From assembly GCF_905397285.1 (NCBI RefSeq), contig NZ_CAJPUX010000013.1, positions 16,008-80,007 on the forward strand: a stretch of DNA of 64,000 bases, given 5' to 3'. The notes under the pieces are model-generated. The model was given only the letters and a program-made list of their open reading frames with translations, did not search any database and was not told the DNA's origin. Positions 23,220-32,415 of the stretch are shown here, one piece after another. Position 1 is the first letter of the stretch, and each line of letters begins with the position of its first letter. The DNA is from Cupriavidus plantarum (lineage in GTDB: Bacteria > Pseudomonadota > Gammaproteobacteria > Burkholderiales > Burkholderiaceae). Both the position numbers and the translations under genes were made by a program.

Positions 23220-24584
23220 GTGCATTTTCCTGTTTCCCGTGCTGCCGTGGCGATGCTGCTGGCCCTGGCGGCCACTGGCGGGCGTGCTGCCAGCCAGTCC
23301 CTGCCGCCCGACGGCCCCTGCGTGCCGCCACCCGCCAAGGCCGCGCTGACGCTGTCGCAGGCGCGCCTTGACGCCGAACGTTGCAATCGAGACATCATTT
23401 CCGCGCGCCGCGGCGAAGAGGCCAGCCAGGCCGATATCCAGATCGCGTCGCAGCGTCCCAACCCGGTGCTCAGCGTCGGCGTTGCCAATATCAACCAGAC
23501 CTATGGCATCGGCTCGGGCAATCTCCGCAGCAAGACCGTCGATTCCACGTTCCGCGTCGATCAGGTCATCGAGACCGCCAACAAGGGCAATCTGCGCGTA
23601 GATGCCGCGCGCAAGTCCAGCGCCGCCGCCGGTGAACAGGTGCAGGCCGTCATCGCGCAGCAGCTGGGTGCGGTCGATCAGGCATGGTACGAGGCCGTCG
23701 TCAGCCAGGAGCGCGTGGAGGTCCTGACCGAGATGGTCGGCCTGTACGGCCGCACGCAGCAGGCCAACGAAGCGCGCCTCAAGGCCGGCGACGTGTCGCG
23801 TTCGGATGTGACCAAGCTCCAGCTGGACACCCTCCGCGCCCAGAACGATCTGCGCGCGGCGCAGGCCGACCATGCGCGCGACAAGGCCGCGCTGGCCGCC
23901 ACGATCGGCGTGCCGGGCACGCTGGCGGACAACCGCCTGATTCCAGACTGGCCGTCGCTCGATACGCCGGTGCCGCCCGTCGATCCCGACACGCTGCAGC
24001 GCCGCCCCGACGTGACAGCGGCCGAGGCGCGCCTTGCGGCCGCCGCCGCCAGCCGCGACGTGGCGCGCGCGGGCCGCGTACCCGATGTGACCGTCGGCGC
24101 GCAGTACGAGCACTATCCGCTGTCCGAGACAAACACGACAGGCAGCGGCAACAGCTGGGGCGTGTTCGTGTCGATCCCGCTGTTCGTGCGGCACAGCTAC
24201 GGCGGCGAAGCGCGGCGTGCCGAGGTCGATTACTACGCGGCGCTCGACGATCGCAACCGCATCCTGCTGGCGGCGCAGAACGACATCGAGCGTCTGCGCT
24301 CGCAACTGGAGTCGGCGCGCCTGTCGCTGAAGCAGATGCGCGAGTCCGTGCTGCCCGCTGCGGAGAGCGTGGCCAACAGCGCCGAGTTCGCCTACGGCAA
24401 GGGCGCGTCGGGCGTGCTCGACCTGCTGGACTCGCGTCGCGCGCTGCGCCAGACGCGGCTGGACGCCGTCGAGGCGCAGGGCGATTACGCCAAGGCGCTG
24501 GCCGCCTACCGCACGGCCCTGCAGGCCACCAATACCGATATCAACAAGCTTCCCCAGGTCCGCACCGATGCGTCGCGTCAATAA
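23220..24584 (+). CDS. czcC: CzcC-like outer membrane efflux protein (TolC family)
   Basis: 454 residues from GTG 23220, which gives a clean signal peptide (HFPVSRAAVAMLLALAATGG); TTG 23145 is an alternative. The two repeated TolC halves are visible, with SQRPNPVLSVGVANI, EQVQAVIAQQLGAVDQAWYE and the second half ending YGKGASGVLDLLDSRRALRQ. It forms the outer membrane duct of a tripartite cation pump with the next two genes. Gene order C-B-A is that of czc/cnr/ncc operons in Cupriavidus. The metal specificity is not proven. Confidence 0.87.
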   Translation: MHFPVSRAAVAMLLALAATGGRAASQSLPPDGPCVPPPAKAALTLSQARLDAERCNRDIISARRGEEASQADIQIASQRPNPVLSVGVANINQTYGIGSGNLRSKTVDSTFRVDQVIETANKGNLRVDAARKSSAAAGEQVQAVIAQQLGAVDQAWYEAVVSQERVEVLTEMVGLYGRTQQANEARLKAGDVSRSDVTKLQLDTLRAQNDLRAAQADHARDKAALAATIGVPGTLADNRLIPDWPSLDTPVPPVDPDTLQRRPDVTAAEARLAAAAASRDVARAGRVPDVTVGAQYEHYPLSETNTTGSGNSWGVFVSIPLFVRHSYGGEARRAEVDYYAALDDRNRILLAAQNDIERLRSQLESARLSLKQMRESVLPAAESVANSAEFAYGKGASGVLDLLDSRRALRQTRLDAVEAQGDYAKALAAYRTALQATNTDINKLPQVRTDASRQ

Positions 24585-24588
24585 CAGC

Positions 24589-25785
24589 ATGCAGAGATTT
24601 ACCGAGATGTCCGTCCTGTCCCGCACCGGTATGGCCCGGCTCGCCGCCGTCTCGCTGTGCGCGCTCGCGCTCGTGGCGTGCGGCAAGAAGGCCGTGGAAG
24701 AAAACGACGACGATCCGAAGGTCGTCGGCCAGGTCATCACGTTCCCGGAAAGCGTCCGTTCGCTGCCGGGTATCGCCAGCCAGCCCGTCAAGCTGGGCGG
24801 CGAGCGCATGCTGAGCATGCCGGGCCGTCTGGTATGGGACGAGGACAAGACCGTGCGCATCAGCTCGCCGTTCGCGGGCCGCGTGACCGAGATCCTCGTC
24901 CAGCCCGGCACGTCCGTGAAGATGAACCAGCCGCTCGCGATGCTGACTTCGCCGGACTTCGGCCTCGCGCAGGCCGATGCACGCAAGGCCGCCGCGGATA
25001 GCGCCTATGCGCAAAAGTCGCTCACGCGTCAGCGCGAGCTCTACGATGCGGGCGTGATCGCGCAGAAGGATTTCGAGCAGGCGCAGGCCGACAGTGCCCG
25101 TGCGATGGCGGACCTCCAGCGCACGCAGGCCGCGCTGCGCATGTACGGCACCGCCAACGACAACGTCAATCAACGGTTCTCGCTGCGCAGCCCGATCGAT
25201 GGCCTCGTGGTCGAGCGCAACATCAATCCGGGTCAGGAACTGCGTCCCGACCAGCCGCCCGCATCGCCGCTGTTCCTTATCACCGATCCCAGCACGCTGT
25301 GGGCGCAGCTCGATGCCACGGAAGCGGACCTCGCGCTGTTCAAGCCGGGCGTGACCGTCAAGCTGACCAGCGCCGCGTATCCGGGCGAGACGTTCCCGGG
25401 CACCGTGGTCAAGGTGGCCGACTACGTCGACCCGGCGTCGCGTAGCGTCAAGGTGCGGCTCGTCGTGCCGAATGCCGACCGCCGACTCAAGGCCGAAATG
25501 TTCGTGACGGCCCGCCTGCAAGCCGCGTCGTTCAAGGGCATCGCGGTGCCGGCGAAGGCCGTTTTCCTGGCCGACAACAAGAACTACGTGTTCGTGCGTC
25601 CGTCGCAGAACGTGTTCGAGCGCCGCCAGGTGACGCTCGGCGTGTCGCTGCCCGGTACGACCGAAGTGCTCGAGGGGCTCAAGGATGGCGAAGTCGTCGT
25701 GACCGACGGCAACCTGTACCTGCAGGACATCCTGCGCGATGCCACCGCCGTCAACAGCGTGCGCGCCGCCGCCGCCAAGCAGTAA
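24589..25785 (+). CDS. czcB: CzcB-like periplasmic adaptor of an HME-RND pump
   Basis: 398 residues from ATG 24589; ATG 24607 is also possible. A lipobox (LALVACGKK) predicts a lipoprotein held in the inner membrane. The barrel and lipoyl parts are MPGRLVWDEDKTVRISSPF, GRVTEILVQPGTSVKMNQPL and SPIDGLVVERNINPGQE, with a helical hairpin (residues about 130-190) between them. It connects the RND pump to the TolC-like duct. The gene starts four bases after czcC and ends 15 bases before czcA. No His-rich metal-binding N-terminus is present. Confidence 0.88.
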   Translation: MQRFTEMSVLSRTGMARLAAVSLCALALVACGKKAVEENDDDPKVVGQVITFPESVRSLPGIASQPVKLGGERMLSMPGRLVWDEDKTVRISSPFAGRVTEILVQPGTSVKMNQPLAMLTSPDFGLAQADARKAAADSAYAQKSLTRQRELYDAGVIAQKDFEQAQADSARAMADLQRTQAALRMYGTANDNVNQRFSLRSPIDGLVVERNINPGQELRPDQPPASPLFLITDPSTLWAQLDATEADLALFKPGVTVKLTSAAYPGETFPGTVVKVADYVDPASRSVKVRLVVPNADRRLKAEMFVTARLQAASFKGIAVPAKAVFLADNKNYVFVRPSQNVFERRQVTLGVSLPGTTEVLEGLKDGEVVVTDGNLYLQDILRDATAVNSVRAAAAKQ

Positions 25786-25800
25786 AAGGACCGCGGCCAC

Positions 25801-28800
25801 ATGATCTCGCGCATCGTCAGTTTTGCGCTTCACCAGAAGCTGTTCGTCTGGCTGGGGCTGCTCATTTTCATCGCCGGCGGTCTCGCCGCCTTCAAGAACC
25901 TGCCAATCGAGGCGTTCCCGGACGTCTCGGACATTCAGGTCAACGTCATCACGTTGTACCCGGGCCGCGCGGCCGAGGAAGTGGAGCGCCAGGTCACGAT
26001 TCCGATCGAGACCGCGCTCGCCGGCACGCCGAATTCCGTGCGCGTGTTCTCGCACACGCAGTTCGGCCTGTCGTTCATGATGGTGACCTTCAACGACAAG
26101 GCCACCGACGTGACCGCGCGCCAGCAGATCCTCGAGCGCCTGCGCGGCGTCGACCTGCCGGATGGCGTAAGCCCCGAGCTCGCGCCGCTGTCGACGGCCA
26201 TCGGTGAAATCTATCGTTTCCGCCTGACCGGGAAGGGCTACTCCGCGCAGGAGCTACGCACGCTACAGGACTGGGTGGTCGAGAAGAACCTGCGCCAGGT
26301 CCCCGGCGTTGCGGACCTCGTGACCATCGGCGGCACCATCAAGCAGTACGAGGTCAACCCGAACCTCGCGCGCATGCGCGATGCCAAGATCTCGCTGTCG
26401 CAGCTGTTCACCGCGCTGCAACGCGCGAACTCGAACGCGGGCGGCGGCTCGGTCAGCCATGGCCGTCAGCAGTACCTGCTGCGTTCGCTCGGCAGCTACC
26501 GCACGTCGGCCGATATCGCCAACACCGTAGTGGCGGAAAACAACGGCACGCCGATCCTCGTCAAGGACATCGCCGAGGTGAAGATCGGCGCCGCGCCGCC
26601 GCAGGGCCTGATGGGCCAGGACAACGAAGACGACATCGTGTCGGGCATCGTGGTCATGCGGAAGGGCGAGAACCCGTCCATCGTGCTCGAGTCCCTGAAG
26701 CAGAAGATCGAAATGCTCAACGGCTCGATCCTGCCGAAGGGCGTCAAGATCGTCCCGTACTACGACCGCTCGACGCTGATCGACAAGACGCTGCACACCG
26801 TGTTCGGCAACCTCGTCGAGGGCGCGCTGCTGGTGATGGCGGTGTTGTACCTGTTCCTCGCCAACGTGCGCGCGGCGGCCATCGTCGCGCTCGTGATTCC
26901 GCTGGCGCTGCTGTCGACGTTCCTCGGCCTGACATGGGTGGGCATTCCGGCCAACCTGCTGTCGCTCGGCGCGATGGACTTCGGGATCATCGTCGACGGC
27001 GCGGTGATCGTCGTCGAGAACATCTTCAAGCGGCTGGGCGAGCTCAAGGAACAGCAGATCAAGGACAAGAAGGCGCGGCTATACGCGATTCTTCAGGCCA
27101 CCACGGAAGTGGGCCGGCCGACCGTGTTCTCGATGGTGATCATCATCGCGGCGCACATCCCGATCTTTACGCTGCAGCGTCACGAGGGCAAGATTTTCGC
27201 GCCGATGGCGTACACGGTGACGGGCGCGCTGATCGGTTCGCTGATCCTCTCGCTGACGGTAGTGCCGCTGCTTTGTCATCTGCTGCTCACCAAGAACATC
27301 TCGCACGAAGACAACTTCATCGTGCGCCACAGCAAGCGGCTGTACGAGCCGATCCTGACGTGGGCGCTCGGCCACAAGAAGGCCGTGGTCGGCGTGTCGC
27401 TCGGTCTGCTCGTCGCGACCGTCGGCGTGGGCAAGTTCCTCGGCAGCGAATTCCTGCCCGAACTCGACGAAGGCTCGATGTGGGTCAGCTTCGACCTGCC
27501 CGCGTCGGTGTCGATCGACGAGGCGCGGGAACAGGCGCATATCCTGCGCGACGTCATCCGCAAGACGCCCGAGGTCAACACCACGATCTCCAAGGTGGGC
27601 CGGCCCGATGACGGTACCGATCCGAAGCTGATCAACACGGTGGAAATCCTCGTCGACCTGAAGGGCGACAAGCAGTGGCGCGCGGGATACGACAAGCGCA
27701 AGATCATTACCGAGATCGACCGCAATCTGCGCGCGCTGCCCGGTATCGAGCCGAATTTCTCGCAGCCGGTGCGTGACAACATCCTCGAGAGCATCTCGCA
27801 GATCAAGGGCCAGATCGTCATCAAGGTGCAGAGCGACAGCCTCGAGCACAACAAGCAGGTGGCCGACCAGATTCTGGCCAACGTGCAGACGGTCAAGGGC
27901 GTGATGCGCGCGTTCATCGACCGCGATGGCGAACTGCCCCAGTACGTGCTGGACTTCGATCGTGCGCAGGCGGCGCGCTACGGCATCAATGTGGCCGACG
28001 TGCAGGACCTGATGGAAACCGCACTGGCGGGCAAGGCCGCGACCGAGCTCTGGGAGGGCGAGCGCCACTTCAGCGTGGCCGTGCGCCTCAAGCCGAACGA
28101 GCGCGAGCTGCCCAACCTGCCGAACATCTTCATGCAGACGGCCGATGGCGCGCAGGTTCCGCTGTCACAACTTGTGACGTTCCGCGCAGCGTCGGGCGCG
28201 ATGAACATCAGCCGCGAGAACGGGCAGCGCACGACGTCGATCGGCATCTTCATCCGCGACCGCGACATGGGCAGCGTGGTGAAGGACATGCAGGCGCTGG
28301 TCAAGAAGAACGTGAAGACCGACGACGTGAAGATCGGCTGGTCGGGCGAGTTCGAGAACCAGGAGCGCGCGATGGCCCGACTGTCGATTGTCGTGCCGCT
28401 GTCGGTGCTTCTGATCTTCCTGCTGCTGTTCAACGCGTTCAAGTCGTTCAAGAGCGCCACGCTGATCATCTCGAACATCCCGTTCGCGCTGATTGGCGGC
28501 GTCTTCGCGCTGTTCATCACCGGCATTCCGCTGTCGGTGTCGGCGGCGATCGGCTTCATCGCGCTGTTCGGTCAGGCGGTGCTCAACGGCGTGGTGATGG
28601 TGACGTACTTCAACCAGCTGCGCGACGAGGGCATGCCGCTGCGCCAGGCTGTCCTCACGGGCTCCATGGACCGTCTGCGCACCGTGCTGATGACGGCGCT
28701 GCTGGCGATGCTGGGCCTGTTCCCGATGGCCATCTCCCGCGCCATCGGCTCGGAGACGCAGCGCCCGCTAGCCATCGTGATCATCGGTGGCCTCATCACC

Positions 28801-28902
28801 GCCACGATGCTCACGCTCATCGTGCTGCCGACGCTCTATGAATGGATGGTCGGCCGCAACTGGCCGGATGAAGAAGTCGAAGGCAAAACCGCCGAGGCCT
28901 GA
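25801..28902 (+). CDS. czcA: CzcA-family heavy-metal RND efflux pump
   Basis: 1033 residues with twelve membrane segments and two large periplasmic loops. The signature DFGIIVDGAVIVVEN in TM4 places D393, D399 and E406 exactly as the proton-relay residues of CzcA (D402, D408, E415). This form of the motif marks the divalent-cation (Co/Zn/Cd/Ni) branch rather than the Cu/Ag branch. It drives export of metal ions from periplasm or cytoplasm using the proton gradient. It is the last gene of the operon and is followed by a strong hairpin terminator. No czcD or czcRS genes are nearby. Confidence 0.92.
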   Translation: MISRIVSFALHQKLFVWLGLLIFIAGGLAAFKNLPIEAFPDVSDIQVNVITLYPGRAAEEVERQVTIPIETALAGTPNSVRVFSHTQFGLSFMMVTFNDKATDVTARQQILERLRGVDLPDGVSPELAPLSTAIGEIYRFRLTGKGYSAQELRTLQDWVVEKNLRQVPGVADLVTIGGTIKQYEVNPNLARMRDAKISLSQLFTALQRANSNAGGGSVSHGRQQYLLRSLGSYRTSADIANTVVAENNGTPILVKDIAEVKIGAAPPQGLMGQDNEDDIVSGIVVMRKGENPSIVLESLKQKIEMLNGSILPKGVKIVPYYDRSTLIDKTLHTVFGNLVEGALLVMAVLYLFLANVRAAAIVALVIPLALLSTFLGLTWVGIPANLLSLGAMDFGIIVDGAVIVVENIFKRLGELKEQQIKDKKARLYAILQATTEVGRPTVFSMVIIIAAHIPIFTLQRHEGKIFAPMAYTVTGALIGSLILSLTVVPLLCHLLLTKNISHEDNFIVRHSKRLYEPILTWALGHKKAVVGVSLGLLVATVGVGKFLGSEFLPELDEGSMWVSFDLPASVSIDEAREQAHILRDVIRKTPEVNTTISKVGRPDDGTDPKLINTVEILVDLKGDKQWRAGYDKRKIITEIDRNLRALPGIEPNFSQPVRDNILESISQIKGQIVIKVQSDSLEHNKQVADQILANVQTVKGVMRAFIDRDGELPQYVLDFDRAQAARYGINVADVQDLMETALAGKAATELWEGERHFSVAVRLKPNERELPNLPNIFMQTADGAQVPLSQLVTFRAASGAMNISRENGQRTTSIGIFIRDRDMGSVVKDMQALVKKNVKTDDVKIGWSGEFENQERAMARLSIVVPLSVLLIFLLLFNAFKSFKSATLIISNIPFALIGGVFALFITGIPLSVSAAIGFIALFGQAVLNGVVMVTYFNQLRDEGMPLRQAVLTGSMDRLRTVLMTALLAMLGLFPMAISRAIGSETQRPLAIVIIGGLITATMLTLIVLPTLYEWMVGRNWPDEEVEGKTAEA

Positions 28903-28914
28903 GCAGCGAAAAAG

Positions 28915-28943
28915 GGGGCGGCGGCAGTGCCTGCCGCCGCCCC
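28915..28943. terminator. Perfect 13-bp hairpin between czcA and a convergent gene
   Basis: GGGGCGGCGGCAG and CTGCCGCCGCCCC pair perfectly around a three-base TGC loop. An A-run (GAAAAAGG) lies to the left and CTCTTCTC to the right, so it can stop transcription from both directions. It separates czcA (plus) from the DUF883-like gene (minus). Confidence 0.85.
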
Positions 28944-28965
28944 TCTTCTCAGCGGGTAAGGGCGA

Positions 28966-29310
28966 TCAGTCGCGATAATGCGGCCGGCAGAGCAGCGCCC
29001 CTAGCAAGAATCCAATTCCCGCCGCCATCCCAAGCGCCCGCACCGGCTCCCGGTGCACATAATCCTTCGCGCACTCCTGGGCATGCTCCATCCGCTCGCA
29101 GGCATTGGCCGTCAGCGACTGCAACGCGTTCGAGCCGTGCTCCGCCTTGGCGAGGAATTTCTGCTTGGCCGCATCCACGGCGTCGCCGGTCAAACTGGGT
29201 AGCTGCGAAATCAGGTCGTCGAGATCCCGCGCGAGCTGGTCGCCTTTGGCGCGCAGTTGAGACGTGCTGTTGGAAGCAGAGTCCTGCGGATCGAGATTGT
29301 TGGGGTCCAT
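28966..29310 (-). CDS. DUF883/ElaB-YqjD-like membrane-anchored protein
   Basis: 114 residues from ATG 29310 (ribosome site GGAGAG). A helical charged region (LRAKGDQLARDLDDLISQLP, AVDAAKQKFLAKAEHGS) is followed by a C-terminal anchor REPVRALGMAAGIGFLLGAL ending in RPHYRD. This is the ElaB/YqjD/DUF883 layout of small tail-anchored inner membrane proteins, some of which bind ribosomes in stationary phase. Two cysteines (ACERMEHAQEC) are present in the linker. Confidence 0.8.
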   Translation of the reverse strand: MDPNNLDPQDSASNSTSQLRAKGDQLARDLDDLISQLPSLTGDAVDAAKQKFLAKAEHGSNALQSLTANACERMEHAQECAKDYVHREPVRALGMAAGIGFLLGALLCRPHYRD

Positions 29311-29511
29311 GTCGCTCTCCGTTGATTGATTTGGTGAGAGCGTGGTCCCGCGCAGATTCCGTACCAGGCATCCGAACCGCCGGAAGCGCCCGTCGTACCG
29401 TGGCGGAAGATATCGGCCGTGAAAGAACCGCAACCGCAGGCAAGAGCGATTTTGTAAATTTCGCCCATGCCCGCGTTCAAGGTGAGGGACGTCAGGGAGG
29501 TCAGGGACCGG

Positions 29512-29925
29512 TCAGCCCTTGCGATGCGCATCCCGGTCGAGCGCCACTTCCGCCTCATTGCCACTGAAGCCCTTGTAATACAGATGCACGCCAATCGCGA
29601 GCGAATCGTGGCGAATCTCGTTGAGGGCCTTCCATGCCTTCACCGGATCCTTGAACACGAGGTAATGCGCCTCCTGTTCGATCAGCTCGGCCACCTTGTG
29701 CAGACCATGCACGTGCAGCGCATTGACGAGCGCGTCGAGGCTGCGGTGGGTGCGCGCATCGGTCCGCGGATACAGCATGTGCAGCACGGCCACGCGTTGG
29801 TCGGCCATCGTGCCCGACCACGCGGTAACGATGTCCTGATGGCGGATCGCGGTCACCACGTCGTCGGCGGCAACGGCCGGAACGTCGGTGGAGGCGGGAA
29901 GCAGGGTGTCAGGGGTGAGTCGCAT
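29512..29925 (-). CDS. Conserved hypothetical protein, 137 aa
   Basis: Start ATG 29925 has a strong ribosome site (AAAGGAG). The protein reads VVTAIRHQDIVTAWSGTMAD, QRVAVLHMLYPRTDARTHRS and ELIEQEAHYLVFKDPVKAW, mostly alpha-helical with no signal peptide or membrane segment. I recognise no family. It stands alone, with 200-250 bases free on either side, and composition typical of the chromosome. Confidence 0.6.
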   Translation of the reverse strand: MRLTPDTLLPASTDVPAVAADDVVTAIRHQDIVTAWSGTMADQRVAVLHMLYPRTDARTHRSLDALVNALHVHGLHKVAELIEQEAHYLVFKDPVKAWKALNEIRHDSLAIGVHLYYKGFSGNEAEVALDRDAHRKG

Positions 29926-30176
29926 GATGGGAAGCTCCTTTGGCAGGCGATTCGAAGTCCCTACTCTAGGCCAACCATTGCGAAGTAACAGCCCGATTCC
30001 GCTAACGGACTGTTTCGGTTTATGAACGAATCCGGACGGAACTTTCCACCTTTCAATCTTTGAAAGAAACGACCGAGGCGTGGCGCGGGCAAGCGGCTCA
30101 CGCTCGCGATCGGTGCGGCATGCGAGGCTGCGGCGTATATTAGCGCTTTGATTTTTTCTTACAAAACGGGGGAGCG

Positions 30177-30962
30177 ATGGATCTGCAATTGAAGGGCAAG
30201 GTCGTGCTGGTCACGGGTGGCAGCAAGGGCATCGGCCTCGCGTGCGCGCGCCTGTTCGCGCAGGAAGGCGCAAAAGTCGCCATCGCCGCGCGTAACCCGG
30301 AAGGCCTGGAAACCGCCGTGGCAAAGCTTGCCGCCGAGGGCCTGACCATCAAGGGCTTCTCCGCCGACCTCACTGTGCCCGCCGAAGCCGCCGCCTTGCG
30401 CGAGAGCGTGCAAGCCGCGCTCGGTCCGATCGACGTGCTCGTGAACTCCGCCGGCGCGGCCAAACGCACGCCCGCGGAACAGCTCACGGCCGCGCACTGG
30501 CACGCGGCCATGGAAGCCAAGTACTTCACGTACATCCACATGATGGAAGCCGTGCTGCCGGGCATGGCCGAGCGCCGCACCGGCAATATCGTCAACGTGG
30601 TGGGTGTCGGCGGCCGGGTCGCCTCGACGTTCCATCTCGGCGGCGGTGCCGCTAACGCGGCGTTGATGCTGGCGTCGACGGGCCTTGCCAATGCGTATGC
30701 GAGGCATGGCATCCGGATTAACGCGGTCAACCCGGGCACGACGGAGACCGATCGCTACCATGCGCGCATGGAGGTGGAAGCCGCCGCCGCCCACGTCAGC
30801 AAGGAAGAGGCGATGCGCGCGCTCACCGACAAGATGCCGATGGGCCGTCTGGCCTTGCCCGAGGAGGTCGCCGACATGGTGGTGTTCCTGGGTTCCGGAC
30901 GCGCGGCATACGTCAACGGCGCCGTCATCGCCATCGACGGTGCGGCAAACCCCGTGCCCTGA
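30177..30962 (+). CDS. SDR-family oxidoreductase with altered active site
   Basis: 261 residues, start decided by GGGGGAG. The NAD(P) site KVVLVTGGSKGIGLACARLF and NSAGAAKRTPAEQL are standard. In the catalytic region the sequence reads VASTFHLGGGAANAALMLAS, so neither the Tyr nor the Lys of YxxxK is present at its usual place. The C-terminal AAYVNGAVIAIDGAANPVP is normal. It resembles a subgroup of SDR proteins common in Burkholderiales and Bradyrhizobium whose reactions are unknown. Confidence 0.83.
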   Translation: MDLQLKGKVVLVTGGSKGIGLACARLFAQEGAKVAIAARNPEGLETAVAKLAAEGLTIKGFSADLTVPAEAAALRESVQAALGPIDVLVNSAGAAKRTPAEQLTAAHWHAAMEAKYFTYIHMMEAVLPGMAERRTGNIVNVVGVGGRVASTFHLGGGAANAALMLASTGLANAYARHGIRINAVNPGTTETDRYHARMEVEAAAAHVSKEEAMRALTDKMPMGRLALPEEVADMVVFLGSGRAAYVNGAVIAIDGAANPVP

Positions 30963-31001
30963 TTCCTGCTGCGGGAAAAACAAAATCAGAACCAAAAGCA
31001 A

Positions 31002-31068
31002 AACGCCCCACTCCGCCCTGAAAGGGGCGAAGGGGGCGTTCCATGGTCCCTCCCCGCGAGGAGGGACC
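31002..31068. terminator. Two adjacent hairpins between convergent genes
   Basis: AACGCCCC (31002-31009) pairs with GGGGCGTT (31033-31040). Just after it GGTCCCTCC (31045-31053) pairs with GGAGGGACC (31060-31068) around a six-base loop. They lie between the SDR gene (plus) and the repeat-protein gene (minus) and probably end both transcripts, though U-runs are weak. Confidence 0.55.
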
Positions 31069-31083
31069 GGCGAGCCAAACCGC

Positions 31084-31410
31084 TTACTGCTTCTTGGCGC
31101 CGTCGGTGTACGGATCAGCCTTGCCGGTCTTCGCACCGTCGGTGTACGGGTCACGGGCGCCGGACTTGGCGCCGTCGGTGTACGGGTCGCGCTTGCTGTT
31201 CACCAGGTCCGAACGCGTCGAACCCGACTTGGCGCCGTCGGTGTACGGGTCGAACTTGCCAGTCTTGGCGCCGTCCGTGTACGGATCCGGCTTGCCGGTC
31301 TTGGCGCCTTGCGTGTACGGGTCGACTTGCTTTTGCTGCGCAATGGCCAGCGGCGCGGCAACCACGGCCGTGGCCGCGACGATCAGACTGAGGAGATGGG
31401 TCTTCTTCAT
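31084..31410 (-). CDS. Secreted DPYTDGAK-repeat protein
   Basis: 108 residues. A Sec signal peptide (KKTHLLSLIVAATAVVAA, cleavage near AIAQQ) is followed almost only by repeats of the form DPYTDGAKTGK, six copies with small changes (DPYTQGAKTGKP first; one interrupted by SGSTRSDLVNSKR). The mature protein is probably disordered, periplasmic or extracellular, rich in Asp, Lys, Gly and Tyr. I know no characterised family. The repeats in DNA are near-identical, so copy number may vary among strains. Confidence 0.8.
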   Translation of the reverse strand: MKKTHLLSLIVAATAVVAAPLAIAQQKQVDPYTQGAKTGKPDPYTDGAKTGKFDPYTDGAKSGSTRSDLVNSKRDPYTDGAKSGARDPYTDGAKTGKADPYTDGAKKQ

Positions 31411-31672
31411 AAGGTGCCTCGCGATGTAGTAATTGGGCGCGATCCGAATACCTGTGTCGACTGCGCCCCGCGTCGATCGGACAGGCAGCTTAAAACTGCA
31501 CTCCTGCAAGCATAGCCTTCTGTCAGTGCAGAGGACACTATGCCTTAGTTTTAGGTGACGCACGCATTGGTTGTGCCACCGTTGTGGATGTCTTGAAGTT
31601 CATATATACGCGAGACCCTTGTAGCTTGTACGTGTAAAGGCGTCAAACCGGCCCGATCTGCGCGTATCTCGC

Positions 31673-32119
31673 TCAATGCGGCTTGCCATTGCGCGCCCGG
31701 AGATGCCGGGTTTCACGAATGGCGTGCTGTGGCACATCTTCCACACCGTCGCCGTTTTCTGCCGCCGAGGCAGACGCCAGGATAGCGGGCATCCCGAGCC
31801 AGTGGCCCCAGGTATCGAGCCACGCACGCTGCGAGGCGCAGCCCAGTTCCAGCAGCGCGGACGCGTAATGGAGCGGGATGGACAGCATGGGGATCTGGTT
31901 GGTCATCTGCCGGACGTACGCCGACTCCGGGTCCTGCACCACGAACATGGACGCCCAGTCGAACCGGGCCTCGTCGAACATGGAACGCGCAAAATCGGTA
32001 TTCAGGCCCATCAGCCGGGCCCAGCTCTCGGTGAACTGCTGACCTTCGACGGCACCCATGGCCTGAAGGTGGGGGAAAAACGCCGTCATCGGCCACAGTG
32101 TCGGTGGAATGCTTTGCAT
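31673..32119 (-). CDS. Hypothetical protein, 148 aa, phasin-like in composition
   Basis: Start ATG 32119 has GGAGC upstream; a longer frame begins at 32185. The sequence QSIPPTLWPMTAFFPHLQAM, WARLMGLNTDFARSMFDEAR and YASALLELGCASQRAWLDTW is helical, amphipathic and without signal peptide. The rhythm recalls phasins that coat polyhydroxyalkanoate granules, but no family motif is certain. It is divergent from the Bug gene at 32416. Confidence 0.55.
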   Translation of the reverse strand: MQSIPPTLWPMTAFFPHLQAMGAVEGQQFTESWARLMGLNTDFARSMFDEARFDWASMFVVQDPESAYVRQMTNQIPMLSIPLHYASALLELGCASQRAWLDTWGHWLGMPAILASASAAENGDGVEDVPQHAIRETRHLRARNGKPH

Positions 32120-32415
32120 GGTGTTGGCTCCAGTGAAAAGCGCTGTGGTGAAAATCAAGCTTACCGGCATTCTGGGCGCGGTCAAACAACCTTTGCATGC
32201 GGGTAAGCAGGGGGGCGGGCTGGCACGGTTGTCGCAGCGGCGTCGGAAACGGCCGTTTGAAAGTGGGCCCGCGAGCGGGCAGGGCCTTCACGATTTGTGA
32301 TCCCCCCATGCCGGATGGGGACTATTCTGGCAGCAGGGGTAGCGATAGAGTCCCCGATTCAGCCGGATCCCATGATTCGGCTCAAGATTCCAACGATCCC
32401 CGAGGAGACTGCATC

